Positions 1 to 4,680 of a stretch of 5,403 nucleotides of DNA are shown here, in pieces. Within the stretch, counting starts at the first letter, position 1. Each line of letters begins with the position of its first letter. The position numbers and the translations under genes are program-made. The DNA is from Oscillospiraceae bacterium (GTDB taxonomy: Bacteria > Bacillota_A > Clostridia > Oscillospirales > Oscillospiraceae): the NCBI GenBank assembly GCA_017396725.1, contig JAFQLA010000226.1, positions 1-5,403 on the forward strand. Reading direction: 5' to 3'. The notes beneath the pieces are model-generated. The model had not been told where the DNA came from. It saw only the letters and a list, made by a program, of their open reading frames with translations, and did no database searches.

Positions 1-1184
1 CCCACGGAGTAGCCGGGGAAGTTGTAATGGTGCATGTAGCGCTTTTCGGTCTCTTCCCAGATGGTATCCAGCTTCTGGTTAGCGGAAAGGGTATCGAGGG
101 TAGCGATGGAGAGGACCTGAGTCTGACCGCGGGTGAAGAGGCCGGAGCCGTGTACGCGGGGCAGAACGCCTACTTCAGCGCCCAGAGGACGGATCTCATT
201 CTTGGCGCGGCCGTCTACACGGTGACCCTGCAGCAGCCATGCCTTAACGATCTTCTTCTGGAACTTGTAGGTGATCTCATCGAGATACTGGTCCATGTTG
301 GGGTGTTCTTCTTCGAAGAGTTCGTGCCACTTTTCAATGAGCTTGTTCCAGCGGTCTTCACGAACGTTCTTATCGTCGGTATCCATGGCAGCCTTGGCGT
401 CTTCCATGGTGGCGGCAACGATCTTATCGAAGAGTTCCTGATCGAAATCGGCGTGGGGATATTCGAACTTGGCCTTGCCGATGTCGGCGACCATCTGGTT
501 GATGAGGTTGATCTGCTTCTGGTTTTCTTCGTGAGCGGAGCGGATGGCTTCGAACATCACTTCGTTGGGCACTTCGTTGGCGCCGGCTTCGATCATGACT
601 ACCTTGTTGGCGGTGGAAACCACGGTCACGTCCAGATCGCTTACTTTGCTTTCTTCGCTGTTGGGGTTGAATACCAGCTTGCCGTCAACCAGACCTACCT
701 TGAGAGCGGCAACGGGGCCGTTCCAGGGAATGTCGGAAATGGCGAGGGCAGCGGAGGTGCCGATGAGGGCGGCGATTTCAGCGCTGCAGTTATGGTCCAT
801 GCTCATAACGGTGCACATGACGCTGACGTCGTTGCGGAAGTCACCGGGGAAGAGAGGACGGATGGGACGGTCGATAACGCGGGAGGTGAGGATGCCCTTT
901 TCACCGGGGCGGCCTTCGCGGCGGTTGAAGGAACCGGGGATGCGGCCGACAGCATAGAGCTTTTCTTCAAAGTCAACGCTCAGGGGGAAGAAATCCACAC
1001 CGTCGCGGGGACGGGCAGCGGCGGTGACGGTGCACAGCACGCTGGTTTCGCCGTAGGTCACCATGACGGCGGCGTTGGCCAGTTCAGCCAGCTTGCCCAC
1101 TTCGAGAGTGAGGGGACGGCCTGCCAGATCCATGGAATACTTGCGATAGTTGGGGAACTGTCTCTGGGTAATGATGGTAGACAT
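1..1184 (-). CDS. pnp: Polyribonucleotide nucleotidyltransferase (PNPase), N-terminal 394 residues, cut by window edge
   Basis: PNPase is a trimeric 3'-5' exoribonuclease that degrades RNA by phosphorolysis, releasing nucleoside diphosphates in the cytoplasm. The visible part begins [10 protein letters not shown] and carries the first RNase PH-like domain (about residues 10-140). That domain includes the RNA-contacting loop near 83-113 ([15 protein letters not shown], then [13 protein letters not shown]), which is diagnostic of the family. A helical linker region follows (about 240-320), then the start of the second RNase PH domain with HRVDGR and a final YNFPGYSV matching the conserved PNPase motif. 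The family is usually about 700 residues, so the catalytic second core and the KH and S1 domains lie outside the window. The ATG at 1184 is chosen because GAAAGGAGC sits 6 nt upstream (1191-1199). It follows rpsO on the same strand, as in many bacteria. I see no convincing promoter directly before it, so it may depend on read-through from rpsO. The identification is very secure. Confidence 0.97.
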   Translation of the reverse strand, partial: MSTIITQRQFPNYRKYSMDLAGRPLTLEVGKLAELANAAVMVTYGETSVLCTVTAAARPRDGVDFFPLSVDFEEKLYAVGRIPGSFNRREGRPGEKGILTSRVIDRPIRPLFPGDFRNDVSVMCTVMSMDHNCSAEIAALIGTSAALAISDIPWNGPVAALKVGLVDGKLVFNPNSEESKVSDLDVTVVSTANKVVMIEAGANEVPNEVMFEAIRSAHEENQKQINLINQMVADIGKAKFEYPHADFDQELFDKIVAATMEDAKAAMDTDDKNVREDRWNKLIEKWHELFEEEHPNMDQYLDEITYKFQKKIVKAWLLQGHRVDGRAKNEIRPLGAEVGVLPRVHGSGLFTRGQTQVLSIATLDTLSANQKLDTIWEETEKRYMHHYNFPGYSV

Positions 1185-1222
1185 AGTGTTGCTCCTTTCA
1201 TTCGTAAAATAAATGAGGTGGA

Positions 1223-1329
1223 GGGGAGTCTTACCCTTACCCTTCAGCATTTGAATAAACCAACGGCTTGCGCAGGCTTATTCAACTGTTGAAAGGCGAT
1301 CGGACTCCCCGCGGACAAAAATGCTGAAG
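1223..1329 (-). promoter_or_regulatory. Highly structured pnp leader with crossing inverted repeats
   Basis: Read on the minus strand, the leader contains CTTCAGCATTT (1329-1319), GGGGAGTC (1310-1303), TTGAATAAGCC (1285-1275), GGTTTATTCAA (1261-1251), AAATGCTGAAG (1252-1242) and GACTCCCC (1230-1223). The first pairs perfectly with the fifth (11 bp) and the second perfectly with the sixth (8 bp). The third pairs with the fourth (11 bp, one G-U wobble valid only in the minus-strand RNA, 13-nt loop). The 11-bp and 8-bp helices cross, so they form either a pseudoknot or two alternative folds. The last arm ends 23 nt before the Shine-Dalgarno site. pnp is autoregulated through its leader in Escherichia coli. 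A similar role here is inferred. Confidence 0.6.
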
Positions 1330-1337
1330 CAGTTGAT

Positions 1338-1355
1338 GCCACAAGATTTTGTGGC
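1338..1355 (-). other. Perfect 7-bp hairpin in the rpsO-pnp spacer
   Basis: The minus strand reads GCCACAA-AATC-TTGTGGC, a perfect 7-bp stem with a 4-nt loop. No run of T follows it on the minus strand, so it is not an ordinary intrinsic terminator. It stands between the rpsO terminator and the crossing repeats before pnp. It could be an RNA-processing hairpin in the read-through transcript, but no cleavage site can be seen from sequence. Confidence 0.5.
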
Positions 1356-1369
1356 GGAAACGCGGGGGC

Positions 1370-1409
1370 TTCCTATCCGTGGGATGAAAAACTTACCGCA
1401 AGATAGGAA
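1370..1409 (-). other. Stem-loop just downstream of the rpsO terminator
   Basis: TTCCTATC (1409-1402) and GATAGGAA (1377-1370) on the minus strand form a perfect 8-bp stem around a 24-nt loop. It begins inside the short T tract of the rpsO terminator. It would also nest within the alternative helix between 1433-1440 and 1361-1368. It may be part of a larger fold of the rpsO-pnp read-through RNA. The function is unknown. Confidence 0.45.
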
Positions 1410-1441
1410 AAGGCGCGGGGAAAGAAACACTTCCCCCGCGC
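1408..1441 (-). terminator. Rho-independent terminator of rpsO
   Basis: A 12-bp GC-rich stem (arms 1430-1441 and 1413-1424 on the minus strand, one G-U pair) closes a 5-nt loop and is followed by CTTTT. The stem begins 9 nt after the rpsO stop codon. The T tract is short (four T), so termination may be partial and allow read-through into pnp. An alternative partner for the 5' arm exists at 1361-1368. Confidence 0.8.
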
Positions 1442-1450
1442 GGTATGCAA

Positions 1451-1717
1451 TTACTTGCGCAGACCCAGCTTGGCGATGAGGGCACGATAACGGTTGATGT
1501 CCTTCTTTGCCAGATAGTCCAGCAGACGGCGGCGCTGACCGATCATCTTGGTCAGACCACGGCGGGAGTGGAAGTCATGGGGGTGCTGCTTCATGTGCTC
1601 GGTGAGCTGCTTAATGCGTTCGGTGAGAACGGCTACCTGCACTTCGGGAGAACCGGTGTCGGTCTCGTGGGTGCGGTTGCTTTCGATAATGGCGGTCTTC
1701 TGTTCTTTGAGCATCAT
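1451..1717 (-). CDS. rpsO: 30S ribosomal protein S15
   Basis: S15 is a primary-binding protein of the small ribosomal subunit; it binds the central domain of 16S rRNA and helps assemble the platform. The product is 88 residues, matching the family length of 88-89. It carries the hallmark stretches [29 protein letters not shown] and RRRLLDYL, and ends in LGLRK. An in-frame GTG lies upstream at 1729, but it is part of the Shine-Dalgarno sequence AAAGGTG (1733-1727). The ATG at 1717, 9 nt from that site, is therefore the better start; a second ATG follows directly at 1714. The gene has its own promoter at 1827-1855, a leader of about 100 nt, and a terminator 9 nt beyond the stop. pnp follows on the same strand. 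Autogenous control by S15 through the leader is common in bacteria and plausible here. Confidence 0.97.
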   Translation of the reverse strand: MMLKEQKTAIIESNRTHETDTGSPEVQVAVLTERIKQLTEHMKQHPHDFHSRRGLTKMIGQRRRLLDYLAKKDINRYRALIAKLGLRK

Positions 1718-1744
1718 AGTGGTATTCACCTTTCTTTAATTTTA

Positions 1745-1820
1745 CCCGCAATGCCGGGTCTCGGGTCGGTGAGAGCCGCGGAACTCAGCAAAAGGGCGTA
1801 TTCATTGCGCACACTCGCGC
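1745..1820 (-). promoter_or_regulatory. Structured rpsO leader, candidate S15 autoregulatory element
   Basis: The predicted transcript starts near 1820 with a hairpin of GCGC arms (1817-1820 and 1807-1810, 6-nt loop). CGCAATG (1809-1803) can instead pair perfectly over a long range with CATTGCG (1753-1747). Inside lies GG-C-TCTC (1777-1771) pairing with GAGACC (1762-1757) around one bulged C. CCGC (1781-1778) can pair with GCGG (1749-1746) to close that hairpin, but this competes with the long-range helix. Competing helices just before the ribosome binding site fit autoregulation by S15, whose mRNA targets differ between phyla. This is inference from complementarity only. Confidence 0.45.
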
Positions 1821-1826
1821 TTATCC

Positions 1827-1855
1827 AATATAGCACAAGGGGGCGGAAAAGTAAA
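1827..1855 (-). promoter_or_regulatory. Sigma-A-type promoter of rpsO with extended -10
   Basis: On the minus strand, TTTACT (1855-1850) is separated by exactly 17 nt from TATATT (1832-1827). A TG at 1835-1834 makes an extended -10. The predicted transcription start is near 1820, giving a leader of about 103 nt before the rpsO ATG. The -35 box lies immediately beyond the proposed terminator of the upstream transporter gene, so rpsO is a separate transcription unit. Confidence 0.8.
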
Positions 1856-1884
1856 GAAAAAGTTGCGAATTTGCGAAACTTTTT
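1853..1884 (-). terminator. Candidate terminator of the CLC transporter gene
   Basis: The minus strand carries AAAAAGTT (1884-1877) and AACTTTTT (1864-1857), a perfect 8-bp stem around a 12-nt loop, then CTTTAC. It begins 15 nt after the transporter stop codon. The stem is AT-rich and the T run is partly used as the stem arm, so it is weaker than the rpsO terminator. The position between a stop codon and the next promoter supports the call. Confidence 0.5.
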
Positions 1885-1899
1885 TTGTTTTTCCGCGTC

Positions 1900-3126
1900 T
1901 TATTTCAGAGAGAAGGCAGGAGGCAGCTTGGGATAGAGCAGCTGCTGGGAGTGATAGAGCCCGTGGCGGGAGGAGAAATAATAGCTCACAAAGCAGGCGG
2001 GGAGATAGAAAAGCCAGCCCGCCGCGCCGAACATCTCAAGGCAGAGGATAAAGGAGGCCAGAGGCGCGTTGGTAGCGCCGCAGAAAACGGCGACCATGCC
2101 CACACCGGCGGCAAAAATGGGGCTCAATCCCAAAAGATTCCCCACAACACAGCCAAAAGTAGCGCCGACGAAGAAGGAAGGCACCACTTCGCCGCCTTTA
2201 TAGCCGCAGCCGATGGTGATGGCGGTAAAGAGGATCTTCCACGCGAAGGCAAAGGTATCCGCCGAGCCGTTGAGGGCTGCGGTGATGATGCCCATACCTG
2301 CCCCGTTATAGTCATAATTCCCCACTAGAAGGGTCAAAAGAACGATAACTGCGCCGCCTGCCGCCACTTTCACATAAGAATTCTTAAAAAAGCGGTTGAA
2401 GAAATGGGCTGCGTGGTGGATGAACACGCAGAACACATCGCTGAGAAGGCCGCAGAAAATGGCAAGGATCACAAGGCGCACGAAGCTGAGGGCGCCGGGG
2501 AAAGGCAGCGGCATATGGAAAGCCATGGGCGCAACGCCCAGAAGCTTTGCCGCCCCTGCCGCGGCAAAGGAGGCGGCAAGAGAGGGGCCGATGGCCAGCG
2601 GGAAAAGGGCGGTGACGCCCGCGATCTCAAGGGAAAAGACCGCCGCTGCCACGGGAGTGCCGAACATGGCGGCAAAAAGGGCGCTCATACCCGCAAGGAC
2701 AGCGCACCGCGCCGCCGTTTCATTTAAAGAAAAGCGCTTTGCCGTTTCCTGACCCAGCGCGCCACCGATCTGCAGCGCCGCACCCTCACGGCCCGCGCTG
2801 CCGCCGAAAAAGTGGGTGATGACGGAGGCGAGGAAAATGGCGGGCAGAAGGACAAAGGGGGCCTTGCGCTTGCCCTGCCCCGCCTCGATAACGGTATCGG
2901 TATTGAGGCCGGTTGCCTTCAAGCGGGAATAGAGCAGGGGAATGAGAAGGCCCGCTGCCGGCAGCAGATACAAAAGCCAGGGCGCTTCCCCCCTCCAATG
3001 GGTCACATGATCCACCGCGTGGTGAAAGGCAGCGCCCACAACGCCCCCCAGCGCGCCGATGACAACGGCTGCGGCAAGGAGCTTAGCATATTCTTTTGGA
3101 GATAATTTTTCAAAGGAGTTTGCCAT
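1900..3126 (-). CDS. CLC-family anion channel/antiporter, resembling the fluoride/proton (CLC-F) branch
   Basis: This is a polytopic inner-membrane protein of 408 residues made almost wholly of hydrophobic helices, with no C-terminal CBS domains. CLC hallmarks are visible: GGSAGREGAALQIGG (108-122), with the gating glutamate E114; FGTPVAAAVFSLEI (155-168); GYKGGEVVP (308-316); and the C-terminal YY pair (382-383) near the expected central tyrosine. The chloride-coordinating GSGIP motif is absent; the equivalent region reads ATGLNTDTV (71-79). This, with HFFGGSAGREG, GYKGGEVVP and FCGATNAPLASF (348-359), resembles the CLC-F antiporters that export fluoride. From memory of the family, fluoride is the likelier substrate, but chloride or another anion cannot be excluded. 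An upstream in-frame ATG at 3147 has no ribosome binding site. The ATG at 3126 has AGGTGAT 3 nt before it, so that start is preferred. The gene has its own promoter and is divergent from the ABC operon. Confidence 0.9.
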   Translation of the reverse strand: MANSFEKLSPKEYAKLLAAAVVIGALGGVVGAAFHHAVDHVTHWRGEAPWLLYLLPAAGLLIPLLYSRLKATGLNTDTVIEAGQGKRKAPFVLLPAIFLASVITHFFGGSAGREGAALQIGGALGQETAKRFSLNETAARCAVLAGMSALFAAMFGTPVAAAVFSLEIAGVTALFPLAIGPSLAASFAAAGAAKLLGVAPMAFHMPLPFPGALSFVRLVILAIFCGLLSDVFCVFIHHAAHFFNRFFKNSYVKVAAGGAVIVLLTLLVGNYDYNGAGMGIITAALNGSADTFAFAWKILFTAITIGCGYKGGEVVPSFFVGATFGCVVGNLLGLSPIFAAGVGMVAVFCGATNAPLASFILCLEMFGAAGWLFYLPACFVSYYFSSRHGLYHSQQLLYPKLPPAFSLK

Positions 3127-3129
3127 ACG

Positions 3130-3136
3130 ATCACCT
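3130..3136 (-). promoter_or_regulatory. Ribosome binding site that sets the CLC transporter start
   Basis: AGGTGAT on the minus strand matches the 16S anti-Shine-Dalgarno consensus over seven bases and leaves 3 nt to the ATG at 3126 (5 nt if counted from AGGTG). The alternative ATG at 3147 is preceded by AT-rich sequence with no such match. Using 3126 removes seven residues from the longest reading frame. Confidence 0.75.
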
Positions 3137-3165
3137 GCGGCATACATATTTAACGCACGGCACTT

Positions 3166-3194
3166 ATTCTGCTACTTTCCCGCTCCAAAGTCAA
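3166..3194 (-). promoter_or_regulatory. Promoter of the CLC transporter gene
   Basis: On the minus strand, TTGACT (3194-3189) lies 17 nt from CAGAAT (3171-3166). The -35 matches the consensus in five of six bases and the -10 in four of six. Transcription would start near 3159 and leave only about 33 nt before the ATG. That is too short for a fluoride riboswitch, and no recognisable crcB-motif aptamer is seen. Confidence 0.6.
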
Positions 3195-3225
3195 GGGTGA
3201 TAAGGGAAAAACCGACAAAAAACTG

Positions 3226-3254
3226 TTGACAGGATCCATCGTCCATGCTAATCT
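3226..3254 (+). promoter_or_regulatory. Promoter of the GntR-ABC transporter operon
   Basis: A perfect -35 box TTGACA (3226-3231) is spaced 17 nt from TAATCT (3249-3254). The -10 is preceded by TG at 3246-3247, an extended -10 that offsets its weak match. The predicted start near 3261 falls inside the inverted repeat described next. It is divergent from the transporter promoter at 3166-3194, with the two -35 boxes about 31 nt apart. Confidence 0.7.
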
Positions 3255-3256
3255 AA

Positions 3257-3288
3257 CTGTACTAAGACGCCTAATACGGTTAGAACAG
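3257..3288 (+). promoter_or_regulatory. Imperfect inverted repeat at the transcription start, candidate GntR operator
   Basis: CTGTACTAA (3257-3265) and TTAGAACAG (3280-3288) are inverted copies matching at eight of nine positions, separated by 14 nt. They directly follow the -10 box, where a bound repressor would block initiation. YtrA-type GntR proteins bind inverted repeats with a TGTA-like core and often repress their own operon. The next long gene encodes such a protein, so autoregulation is likely but not shown. Confidence 0.5.
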
Positions 3289-3321
3289 CGTGATACGGCG
3301 AAGAAAGGCAGGTACCAAACC

Positions 3322-3408
3322 ATGGCATTTTCGTTATTCTTTATTCTGGGCGGCGGCATTTTGCTGCTCATCGCCATTGCGCTGATCGCAATTTATTTGT
3401 CGAGATAA
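3322..3408 (+). CDS. Possible 28-residue single-pass membrane peptide
   Basis: The ATG at 3322 opens a frame of 28 codons ending in TAA at 3406. The peptide starts MAFSLFFILGGG and continues as an unbroken hydrophobic helix of Leu, Ile and Ala. Its only charged residue is the final Arg28, which suggests one membrane span with the C-terminus in the cytoplasm. GCAGG (3308-3312) lies 9 nt before the ATG as a modest ribosome binding site. The frame remains open upstream to a TTG at 3226, but that codon lies inside the -35 box and upstream of the predicted transcript, so the longer form is rejected. It is the first ORF of the operon, 13 nt before gntR. I do not recognise a family. It could be a small transporter-associated peptide, a leader peptide, or a chance ORF. 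Confidence 0.5.
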   Translation: MAFSLFFILGGGILLLIAIALIAIYLSR

Positions 3409-3421
3409 GGGGTGAGAGAGA

Positions 3422-3784
3422 TTGATCAGTCTCAACTATCGCGATTCCCGGCCCATTTACGAACAGATCAGAGACGGTCTGCGTAAGATGATCGCCACCG
3501 GCGCGCTGCAGGCGGATGAAAAGCTGCCCAGCGTGCGTGTGCTTGCGACTCAGCTGGCCATCAATCCCAATACCATCCAGCGGGCCTACACCGAGCTGGA
3601 AAAGGAGGGCTTTATCTACAGCGTGCCCGGCAAGGGCAGCTTCGTAGCCGAGTCCAACGGGCAGAATGAAGCAAGAAAGCAGGAACTTTTAATTCAGCTC
3701 CGCTCCCTTTCCGCGGAGCTGAAGCTCCTGGGCGTGACCGACCAGGAGCTATGTGACCTTGTGAGAGGAGGAAATGAAAATTGA
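3422..3784 (+). CDS. GntR-family transcriptional regulator, YtrA type
   Basis: This is a 120-residue DNA-binding protein. Residues 1-76 form a GntR winged helix-turn-helix: RPIYEQIRDGLRKMI in helix 1, LPSVRVLA (35-42), the recognition region NPNTIQRAYTELEKEGFI (48-65), and the wing GKGSFV (70-75). The remaining 44 residues are a short, charged helical tail with no effector-binding domain, which is the mark of the YtrA subfamily (about 120-130 residues). The start is TTG at 3422, preceded by AAGGGGTG (3407-3414). The stop codon overlaps the TTG of the next gene. In known YtrA systems the protein represses its own ABC-transporter operon and is relieved by cell-envelope stress. The inverted repeat at 3257-3288 is its probable site. 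Family assignment is secure; the signal sensed is unknown. Confidence 0.93.
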   Translation: MISLNYRDSRPIYEQIRDGLRKMIATGALQADEKLPSVRVLATQLAINPNTIQRAYTELEKEGFIYSVPGKGSFVAESNGQNEARKQELLIQLRSLSAELKLLGVTDQELCDLVRGGNEN

Positions 3785-4680
3785 TTGAAGTAAAAAATGT
3801 GGTAAAAACCTTTGATGGCTTCACCGCCCTGAAAGATACCACCCTCACCGTGCCCACCGGCGCTATTTACGGTCTGGTTGGTCCCAACGGCGCGGGCAAG
3901 TCCACTCTCATCCGCTGCCTTACGGGCATTTACCGCACGGACAGCGGCTCCATCACGGTGGACGGCGTGGAGGTATACGAGCGGCCCGATGTGAAAGAGC
4001 GCATCGCCACCGTGCCCGACGACTGGTACTATTTCCTCCAGTCCTCCATCCGCGACATGATGCATTTCTACCGCGGCTTCTATCCCCGCTTCAACATGCA
4101 GCGCTACGAAAGCTACAAGCAGATCTTCGCGCTGGATGAGAAGATGCCCATCCGCCGCATGAGCAAAGGTATGCAGAAGCAGGCGGCCTTCTGGCTCACC
4201 ATGTGCTGCATGCCCGACTATCTGGTGCTGGATGAGCCGGTGGACGGTCTCGACCCCATTATGCGCCGTCAGGTCTGGAGCCTCATTATGAACGATGTGG
4301 CCGAGCGGGGCACCACGGTGCTGGTCTCCTCCCACAACCTCCGCGAGCTGGAGGATGTGTGCGACCATGTGGGCATTCTGGATCGGGGCAGCGTGCTGCT
4401 GGAGCGTTCCCTCTCCGAGCTGCAGGATAACCTTGTAAAGATCCAGGCGGTCTTCCCCGATGACGCGGATCTGGTGATCCCCAGCGAGCTGCAGATCCTG
4501 CACCGCTCCAATGTGGGCCGCGTGCAGACCCTCATCGTCCGCGGCAACGCCGAATATGTTATCAACCATCTTTCCACCTGCCGGCCCCTCATGCTGGAGG
4601 CGCTGCCGCTGTCGCTGGAAGAGATCTTTATCTATGAATTGGGAGGTGTGGATTATGCAGTCCGTGACATCCTTGTTTAA
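3781..4680 (+). CDS. ABC transporter ATP-binding protein
   Basis: This 299-residue cytoplasmic ATPase should power the permease encoded next. Visible motifs are Walker A GPNGAGKST (34-42), signature SKGMQKQ (128-134), Walker B YLVLDEP (147-153) with catalytic E152, D-loop VDGLDP (154-159) and switch H185. The signature is SKGMQ rather than LSGGQ, and the usual Q-loop glutamine is replaced in TVPDDWYYF (77-85). Both traits occur in the YtrB/EcsA/BcrA-like group of drug and envelope-stress transporters. Residues after about 215 form a C-terminal extension typical of that group. The TTG start at 3781 is supported by AGGAGG (3766-3771) and because the fold begins at once with IEVKNVVKTF. It shares TTGA with the gntR stop, a sign of translational coupling, and overlaps the permease by 26 nt. 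Substrate and direction of transport are not evident. Confidence 0.93.
   Translation: MIEVKNVVKTFDGFTALKDTTLTVPTGAIYGLVGPNGAGKSTLIRCLTGIYRTDSGSITVDGVEVYERPDVKERIATVPDDWYYFLQSSIRDMMHFYRGFYPRFNMQRYESYKQIFALDEKMPIRRMSKGMQKQAAFWLTMCCMPDYLVLDEPVDGLDPIMRRQVWSLIMNDVAERGTTVLVSSHNLRELEDVCDHVGILDRGSVLLERSLSELQDNLVKIQAVFPDDADLVIPSELQILHRSNVGRVQTLIVRGNAEYVINHLSTCRPLMLEALPLSLEEIFIYELGGVDYAVRDILV

Noticed and set aside
27..1292. 421-codon plus-strand open frame opposite pnp
   Set aside because: It is the antisense shadow of a clear PNPase gene. Its product matches no family and has the low-complexity look of reversed GC-rich codons.
1223..1329. A MITE or small mobile element formed by the inverted repeats before pnp
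   Set aside because: The repeat pairs interleave rather than forming one terminal pair, no target-site duplication is visible, and the unit is not repeated elsewhere in the window.
1185..1450. Separate promoter for pnp in the spacer
   Set aside because: Possible -35-like boxes such as TTGCGG and TTGTGG have no acceptable -10 at 16-18 nt. None is convincing.
1885..3105. Several plus-strand open frames opposite the CLC transporter
   Set aside because: The minus strand carries all CLC motifs in one intact frame. The plus frames overlap one another and show no start signals.
3127..3194. Fluoride riboswitch before the CLC transporter gene
   Set aside because: The predicted leader is about 33 nt and none of the conserved aptamer segments can be seen there or just upstream.
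3226..3321. Extended 60-residue version of the small membrane peptide starting at TTG 3226
   Set aside because: The TTG is part of the -35 box and lies upstream of the predicted transcription start, so it would not be on the mRNA.
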